DNA of 47,714 bases, taken from Drouetiella hepatica Uher 2000/2452. Lineage in GTDB: Bacteria; Cyanobacteriota; Cyanobacteriia; Elainellales; Elainellaceae. The position numbers and the translations under genes are program-made. The first letter of the stretch is position 1. Every line of letters begins with the position of its first letter. Where the stretch lies: positions 1 through 47,714 of the forward strand of contig JAHHHD010000039.1 in NCBI GenBank assembly GCA_019359505.1, read 5' to 3'. The notes beneath the pieces are model-generated. The model did not search any database. It was given only the letters and a program-made list of their open reading frames with translations, and had not been told where the DNA came from. This document shows positions 42,848-47,714 of the stretch, in pieces.

Positions 42848-43685
42848 GAAAGTCGATTACACCTATCCCAGCAGCCCTCAGCCTGCTCTCCAGAGCCTAA
42901 CGCTACGCATCCCTCAGGGAAAACGCTGTGCGCTGTTGGGACATAATGGCTGCGGCAAAACGACGCTGTTTCTCTTGGCGAACGGTCTATACAAACCTCA
43001 AGGCGGTGCAGTGCATTGGCAAGGTTCACCCCTGCGCTACGATCGAAACTCCCTGATGGATTTGCGACAAAAGGTGGGACTGGTGTTTCAAGACCCGGAG
43101 CAGCAGTTGGTCGCGTCTACAGTCGAAGAAGATATTTCCTATGGGCTGTGCAACCTGGGTTTATCAGATTCAGAAGTGAATCAGCGCGTAGGTCAAGCTA
43201 TTACCGCGTTTAATCTATCTGAGCTAGCCACACGTCCAGTACATCACCTGAGTCTGGGGCAAAAGAAACGGGTGTCTCTGGCAGATGTGATGGTACTCCA
43301 GCCGGAGCTGTTGCTTCTTGATGAACCTACTGCCTATCTCGATCAGCTTCAGACCCGCGATCTGATGACAAAGCTGCGGCAGATTCAAGCCACAGGCACC
43401 ACAATCGTCATGGCAACCCATGATCTAGACCTGGCATATTGCTGGGCAGACTGGATTTTTATTCTCAACCAGGGACAACTGATTCTGGAAGGAACGCCTC
43501 AAGATGTATTTGCTCAACGGGAAATCCTAGAGCAACTTCATTTGGGAGTTCCTTTAGTCTTTGATGTGCTAGACAAGGTTGCAGAGGCATTGTCCAATAA
43601 TTCTGAGCAAGCTGATTATCAGGTGATGGGTAATATTCCGGAACCTCTGCGAAACCGAATTTTGGATGTGTTTAGGTATAGCTAA
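42831..43685 (+). CDS. cbiO: Cobalt ECF transporter ATPase CbiO
   Basis: A 284-residue ABC ATPase: Walker A 'GHNGCGKTTL', Q-loop 'VFQDPEQQLVASTVEEDISY', signature 'LSLGQKKRVSLA', Walker B 'ELLLLDEPTAYLD', H-loop 'MATHDLDLAY'. The last gene of the riboswitch-controlled operon. The ~110 bp after it show no clear terminator. Confidence 0.95.
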   Translation: MLLEFEKVDYTYPSSPQPALQSLTLRIPQGKRCALLGHNGCGKTTLFLLANGLYKPQGGAVHWQGSPLRYDRNSLMDLRQKVGLVFQDPEQQLVASTVEEDISYGLCNLGLSDSEVNQRVGQAITAFNLSELATRPVHHLSLGQKKRVSLADVMVLQPELLLLDEPTAYLDQLQTRDLMTKLRQIQATGTTIVMATHDLDLAYCWADWIFILNQGQLILEGTPQDVFAQREILEQLHLGVPLVFDVLDKVAEALSNNSEQADYQVMGNIPEPLRNRILDVFRYS

Positions 43686-43796
43686 GTAGCAGGATTTAAT
43701 TAAAGCGAAGATAGACTGCCCTGAAAGGCTTGCTGCGTCTAGACAGCATCTTATATTTATTTAGATTTACCTACTTAAGAGGCTCCAACTAACCTC

Positions 43797-44371
43797 ATGA
43801 ATCAACAATTAATGAACAAGGAGTTGCACAATATTGTTTTTCTGGAAGGCGAAAAAGCTGCGCTGCAAGCGGATGTGGCTTGGAAGGGTGGTTGGTACGA
43901 CGAACCACCCACAACTGGGCTGCGGGCTGTGGGGCGAGTCTACGCGGGCTGGGGACTGCTCAGGCATGTTACCGGGGGAAAGTTTACTTGCAACAGGGAT
44001 AATCATCACTCGAAGATTTTCTCGTGGAGTTTTGGGAGGGACTTTTTCTCAAGAAAGATGCCAATAATTTACTGACCACGCTGTGGACTCGGCAAAACGG
44101 CAATATCGGTAATACTCCCGGCTTTGAGGGCAATTTTGAGAAAGCGCTGAGTGCAATCAAAGCAAAAGCAATCGTCATGCCTGCTGAAATGGATCTTTAT
44201 TTCCCGCCTGAGGACAACGAGTATGAAGTGAAGTTCATGCCAAATGCTGAATTTCGCTTCATCAAATTTCGCGTCATCAAGTCAGTTTGGGGACATTTTG
44301 CAGGTGAGGGTGTCAATTTAGTTGATACCCAGTTTATTGATGAGAGTCTCAAGGAATTGCTTGCGCGTTAG
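43797..44371 (+). pseudogene. Truncated and frameshifted alpha/beta hydrolase (MetX/homoserine acetyltransferase-like)
   Basis: Only the C-terminal half of the family is present and it needs three reading-frame pieces: 'VFLEGEKAALQADVAWKGGW' and 'YDEPPTTGLRAVGRVYAGWG' up to about 43955; then 'VYLQQG', a TAA and 'SSLEDFLVEFWEGLFL'; then 'KKDANNLLTTLWTRQNGNIG', 'AIKAKAIVMPAEMDLYFPPE' to the end with the C-terminal 'WGHFAGEG' (catalytic His). The nucleophile-Ser half is missing. Clearly non-functional. Confidence 0.8.
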
Positions 44372-44456
44372 GGGATGGCAACCGACTCAAGCAGCCTCTT
44401 TAAAGCATCCTCTTAATGTCTGTCTCATGACCACAATTTGGCATTGTCTAATAGGA

Positions 44457-44501
44457 GGATGATTTTTTGTTGGAGCGTTTCTCTCCAACAAAAAATCATC
44501 C
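44457..44501. repeat. Long hairpin of the ATTTTTTGTTG family
   Basis: A perfect inverted repeat with 19-bp arms (44457-44475, 44483-44501) and a 7-nt loop, 43 bp before the DUF255 gene. Outer arms match those of the palindromes at 419, 2886 and 26136; the inner part differs. Confidence 0.8.
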
Positions 44502-44544
44502 CAGAAATCAGCAAAGCCTACGACTTGAGTAGCTTCTCCTTCTT

Positions 44545-46623
44545 ATGAATCATCTTGCCTACGCTCAGAGCCTTTATCTCCGCAAGCACGCCGAAAACCC
44601 GATCAATTGGTGGCCTTGGTGCGATGAAGCCTTGGAAACCGCAGAACGAGAGAATCTACCGATTTTTCTGTCGATCGGCTACTCAAGCTGTCACTGGTGT
44701 ACGGTGATGGAGGGAGAAGCATTTTCTGATGAGGCGATCGCCGCCTACATGAATGCCAACTTTTTGCCGATTAAGGTCGATCGGGAGGAGCGCCCCGACT
44801 TGGACAGTATCTATATGCAGGCGTTGCAGTTCATGACAGGTTCTAAGGGGTGGCCGCTGAACCTTTTTCTTTCGCCCGATCGCATTCCGTTTTACGCAGG
44901 AACCTATTTTCCCTTAGAACCCAAGTATGGCAAACCTGGTTTTCTAGATCTGCTTCAGCAAATTCGTCACATTTATGATACTGACGCAGAAAAGGTTTCT
45001 TCAATTACAGGTGAGATTTTTGGTCGGCTCCAGCAAACCGTCACGTCTGCCGCCAGCGACCTGTCTGCCGAGCTGTTGCACCAAGGACTTTCCTACAGCG
45101 CCGACCTGCTGATTTCTAAGGGTACAGGACCCAGTTTCCCAATGATTCCCTATGCCAACGCGGCATTGCGGGCAGCCCGATTTGATTCGCCTAACACGCC
45201 CTATGGGGCAGCCGGAATCTGTCAACAGCGCGGGCTAGATCTAGTTTTAGGAGGCATCTTCGATCATGTGGGGGGTGGGTTTCACCGCTACACGGTTGAC
45301 CCTACCTGGACGATTCCCCATTTCGAGAAAATGCTCTACGACAACGGGCAGATCGTGGAATATCTCGCTGAGTTGTGGAGTACGGGAATGCAAGAGCCTG
45401 CAATAGAACGGGCGATCGCTCAAACTGCGAACTGGCTCAGACGGGAAATAATCGCTCCTCAAGGCTATTTCTATGCGGCACAGGATGCTGACAGTTTTGT
45501 TACACCTGAAGATACTGAACCAGAAGAAGGCGCGTTCTATGTCTGGAACTATACTGAGCTAGAGCAATATCTAACGGCAGACGAATTGCAAGCCTTAACT
45601 CAAAAATTTACCGTCACAGCTTCAGGTAATTTTGTTGACGAAGCTAATTCTCAGAAAATGGGCAAGAATATTTTACAGCGGTATCAACCGGGTCATCTAT
45701 CCCGTAAGCTGGAGGCAGCACTCGCTAAGCTGTTTACCATTCGTTACGGTGCTGCACCAGACGCTATTTCTACTGTTTCTCCTGCTCGTAACAGTCAGGA
45801 GGCAAAAGCGTATTCTAGGACAGGACGCATTCCGCCCGTCACCGACACTAAAATGATCATAGCTTGGAACAGCTTAATGATTTCAGGTTTAGCAAGAGCA
45901 GCTACAGTGTTTCAAAGTCAAGACTATTTAAATATTGCTACCGCTGCTGCAAAATTTATTTTAGAGAACCAGTGGCACAACGAGCGTCTTCAACGAATCA
46001 ACTACGGCGATTGCCCCAGCATCATTGCTCAGGCAGAAGACTACGCCCTGCTGATTAAAGCTCTGCTGGACTTAGAACAAGCAGAACTCTCCATTTCTTC
46101 AAGCTCCTTAAGCTCTCGGTGGCTCTCCCAAGCCATTCGGGTTCAAAGAGAATTTGACGAATTCCTCTGGAGCAATGAGCGATATGGCTACTACAACACC
46201 GATGCCACCCGTAACTTAATTATGCAGGAACGGAGTTGTGATGACAGTTCGCTGCCGTCAGCTAACGGCGTGGCGATCGCTAACTTGGTTCGCCTTTTCT
46301 TGATGACTAAAGAGATGATATATCTTAATCGGGCTGAACAAGGCTTGCACGCTTTTAACGATGTCATGATCAAGACACCCCAGAAATGTCCTAGCTTATT
46401 TTTAGCACTAGATTGGTTCCGCAATCAGACTTTGATTCAGACGGGAAGTGAAGCGATCGCTAGCTTAACTCTCCGCTATTTTCCAACTGCCGTTTTTCAA
46501 CTTGAAACAGATCTGTCCGATGGTATTGCAGGTTTAGTTTGTCAGGACTTAAGCTGTCAGGTACCCGCGCAGAGCTGGGAGCAACTGCAGCAACAAGTTC
46601 AGCAAAGTGTAGTTAGAAGCTAG
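44545..46623 (+). CDS. Thioredoxin-domain/DUF255 protein (YyaL, SPATA20-like)
   Basis: 692 residues. The N-terminal thioredoxin-like domain (about 1-165) holds 'YSSCHWCTVMEGEAF' with Cys49-x-x-Cys52 and 'FLPIKVDREERPDLDSIYMQ'. The rest is an alpha/alpha toroid resembling N-acyl-glucosamine epimerase folds ('DHVGGGFHRYTVDPTWTIPHFEKMLYDN' region). Widely conserved, with no agreed function. Full length, no defects. It begins 43 bp after a strong hairpin. Confidence 0.9.
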   Translation: MNHLAYAQSLYLRKHAENPINWWPWCDEALETAERENLPIFLSIGYSSCHWCTVMEGEAFSDEAIAAYMNANFLPIKVDREERPDLDSIYMQALQFMTGSKGWPLNLFLSPDRIPFYAGTYFPLEPKYGKPGFLDLLQQIRHIYDTDAEKVSSITGEIFGRLQQTVTSAASDLSAELLHQGLSYSADLLISKGTGPSFPMIPYANAALRAARFDSPNTPYGAAGICQQRGLDLVLGGIFDHVGGGFHRYTVDPTWTIPHFEKMLYDNGQIVEYLAELWSTGMQEPAIERAIAQTANWLRREIIAPQGYFYAAQDADSFVTPEDTEPEEGAFYVWNYTELEQYLTADELQALTQKFTVTASGNFVDEANSQKMGKNILQRYQPGHLSRKLEAALAKLFTIRYGAAPDAISTVSPARNSQEAKAYSRTGRIPPVTDTKMIIAWNSLMISGLARAATVFQSQDYLNIATAAAKFILENQWHNERLQRINYGDCPSIIAQAEDYALLIKALLDLEQAELSISSSSLSSRWLSQAIRVQREFDEFLWSNERYGYYNTDATRNLIMQERSCDDSSLPSANGVAIANLVRLFLMTKEMIYLNRAEQGLHAFNDVMIKTPQKCPSLFLALDWFRNQTLIQTGSEAIASLTLRYFPTAVFQLETDLSDGIAGLVCQDLSCQVPAQSWEQLQQQVQQSVVRS

Positions 46624-46695
46624 GGCGTGTTTTAAAACCCCCAAAACTAGAATAGAAATAGCCGTATTTCAGAGATAATTAACAGACATTGGTTG

Positions 46696-46833
46696 CCCGC
46701 AATCCAATCTCACGAAAAAACTTAAGCGATTCCCAATGGCAACGGCTCCAACCCCTGTTGCCCAAACCTAGTCCAAAAGGTGGACGACCTGCTAATAACC
46801 ACCGCCTCATCATCACTAGACCTGTTGGGAAAT
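46696..46833 (+). pseudogene. N-terminal fragment of IS5-family (IS427-type, DUF4096) transposase
   Basis: The frame reads 'ISRKNLSDSQWQRLQPLLPK', 'PSPKGGRPANNHRLI', then diverges to 'ITRPVGK' and a stop at 46831-46833. This is the conserved start of IS427-type transposases (SDxQWxRLxPLLPxxxxxGRPxxDHRxIxNGILW). The remainder is absent. Confidence 0.7.
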
Positions 46834-46838
46834 AAGGG

Positions 46839-47432
46839 ATGACCGTCGGCAGTTGCAATGATGCTCTACCCCTGCTGAACTTAGAACGCATTCTCCGGGA
46901 TGACCGCCTGCTGCGGGCAATGACAGGACTCAATCGCAAAGCATTTGAGAACCTCTTGCCCAGTTTTAGTGAAGTGTATCGGCAAAGTCAGATGAAACCC
47001 GATGTAGAACGTCAACGGGCACCTGGAGGGGGCGAAAAGCAACCTTACGAACCCGTTGCGACAAGTTGTTTTACATTTTGTTGTACTGCAAATGCTATCC
47101 TACCTTCGACTTAATGAGTGTGTTGTTTGGCTTTGACTGTTCCTGTGCATGGGACTGGGTTCATGGTCTGCTCCCCGTTTTTGAGCAGGCTTTAGGAGTC
47201 AAACAGGCACTACCAGAGCGCAAGGTGCGGAGCATGGAGGAATTTCTAGAACACTTTCCAGAGGTGAAAGAAGTGATTTTCGATGGGACGGAGCGTCCAG
47301 TGCAGCGCCCCAAAGACTCCGACAAACAAAAGGAGCATTACTCTGGCAAAAAGAAACGGCATACCCGTAAGCACATCACAGGCAGTACGCGAAAAAGCGA
47401 GTCATCCTCCTGACGAAGGCGAGAGGGGACAT
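46839..47432 (+). pseudogene. IS5-family (HTH_Tnp_4/DDE_4-type) transposase, two frameshifts, 3' truncated
   Basis: Frame 1 from the ATG at 46839: 'LRAMTGLNRKAFENLLPSFS', to 'ERQRAPGGG'. At about 47028 one G too few in a G-run shifts the frame; the proper continuation is 'RKATLRTRCDKLFYILLYCK', 'CAWDWVHGLLPVFEQALGVK', 'EVIFDGTERPVQRPKDSDKQ' (first Asp of the DDE triad). At about 47389 one A too few in an A-run shifts again ('TRKKRVILLTKARGD' expected). Sequence stops at about 47432, where an IS630 end begins. Non-functional. Confidence 0.8.
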
Positions 47433-47433
47433 T

Positions 47434-47587
47434 ATATAGCGCTACGCATGTACGTTAGGACATTCTTTGAAAGCAGCATCAACGCAATCCCGAAAGGTAT
47501 CAAACTCATCCCATCGCTGTCGCATCCAGTTCTTTAGTACGCTCCACCAGTGTTCAATCTGGTTGAGGTCAGGAGAGTACGGTGGTA
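47434..47587 (-). mobile_element. IS630-family end fragment, copy 1
   Basis: On the minus strand: 'LPPYSPDLNQIEHWWSVLKN', 'WMRQRWDEFDTFRDCVDAAF', 'KECPNVHA' and a TAG. This is the C-terminus of IS630 transposases with the third catalytic acid in 'NQIEHWW'. It begins with TATAGCGCTACGCATG at the IS5 junction and is cut off at 47587 by copy 2. Confidence 0.85.
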
Positions 47588-47714
47588 GATATAGCGCTAC
47601 GCACATACGTTAGGACACTCTTTAAAGGCAGCATCAACGCAATCTCGAAAGGTATCAAACTCATCCCATCGCTGTCGCATCCAATTCTTTAGCACGCTCC
47701 ACCAGTGTTCAATC
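47588..47714 (-). mobile_element. IS630-family end fragment, copy 2, running off the window
   Basis: A direct repeat of copy 1, beginning TATAGCGCTACGCACATACG and encoding the same C-terminus ('IEHWWSVLKNWMRQRWDEFD', ending 'NVCA' and TAG), with several substitutions. It continues past the right edge, so this may be a complete IS630 inserted in an older copy. Confidence 0.8.

Noticed and set aside
46679-46939. 86-codon minus-strand frame
   Set aside because: The plus strand here encodes recognisable IS427-type transposase residues; the minus frame is a shadow.

Overview
The window is a piece of a cyanobacterial chromosome. It carries psbA (photosystem II D1) and psbQ, the palindrome GCGATCGC (HIP1) recurs in and between genes, and there are cyanobacterium-type families throughout: a PatD-like protein, a UPF0182 membrane protein, Uma2/DUF820 nucleases, and a NACHT protein with a long GLIGG membrane region. 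Many small palindromic and MITE-like repeats and decayed insertion sequences point to a large, repeat-rich genome. I cannot name the genus from sequence alone.

Layout. Positions 1-4060 hold the end of a LysR regulator, a decayed ABC permease fragment cut by a MITE, a PatD-like gene, an M23 peptidase, pgeF and a small conserved gene whose 3' end has grown into a 21-bp minisatellite. Positions 4.3-7.6 kb hold a small protein paired with a NACHT NTPase. Positions 7.6-13.4 kb are mostly housekeeping (pyrC, lepB, psbQ, an FAD oxidoreductase, a Uma2 nuclease). Positions 13.5-17.1 kb carry a TIR-STAND-TPR protein and a VapBC-type toxin pair. Positions 17.2-28.5 kb hold a methyltransferase-like membrane protein, fumC, a SAM methyltransferase, psbA, a second Uma2 gene, UPF0182 and a cation/proton antiporter with USP domains. 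Positions 28.5-29.4 kb are transposon debris (IS1595-like, IS1-like).

The most interesting part is 29.5-43.7 kb. An NCS1 permease fused through a Cys-rich segment to a histidine kinase is followed by a receiver-MarR regulator, an aliphatic amidase (AmiE) with the full Glu-Lys-Cys triad, and then three genes in the order 513 aa / 108 aa / 558 aa. That order and those sizes match the cobalt-dependent acetonitrile hydratase of Rhodococcus jostii RHA1 as I recall it (anhA-anhE-anhB, with AnhE a small cobalt chaperone between the subunits). Both large proteins also carry tubulin/FtsZ-type phosphate-loop signatures and a C-terminal CxxxCxC motif. Upstream of amiE is a textbook NtcA-activated promoter (GTA-N8-TAC, 22 bp, TATTAT). 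Downstream come a CobW metallochaperone GTPase and a cobalamin-riboswitch-controlled cobalt importer (cbiM-cbiN-DUF1636-cbiQ-cbiO). The working model is a nitrogen-regulated nitrile-to-amide-to-acid plus ammonia pathway with its own sensor/transporter and a neighbouring cobalt supply.

Positions 43.8-47.7 kb hold a broken MetX-like hydrolase, a YyaL/DUF255 thioredoxin-domain protein and a nest of IS fragments (two IS5-type, two tandem IS630 ends) reaching the right edge. No rRNA, tRNA or CRISPR array was seen.
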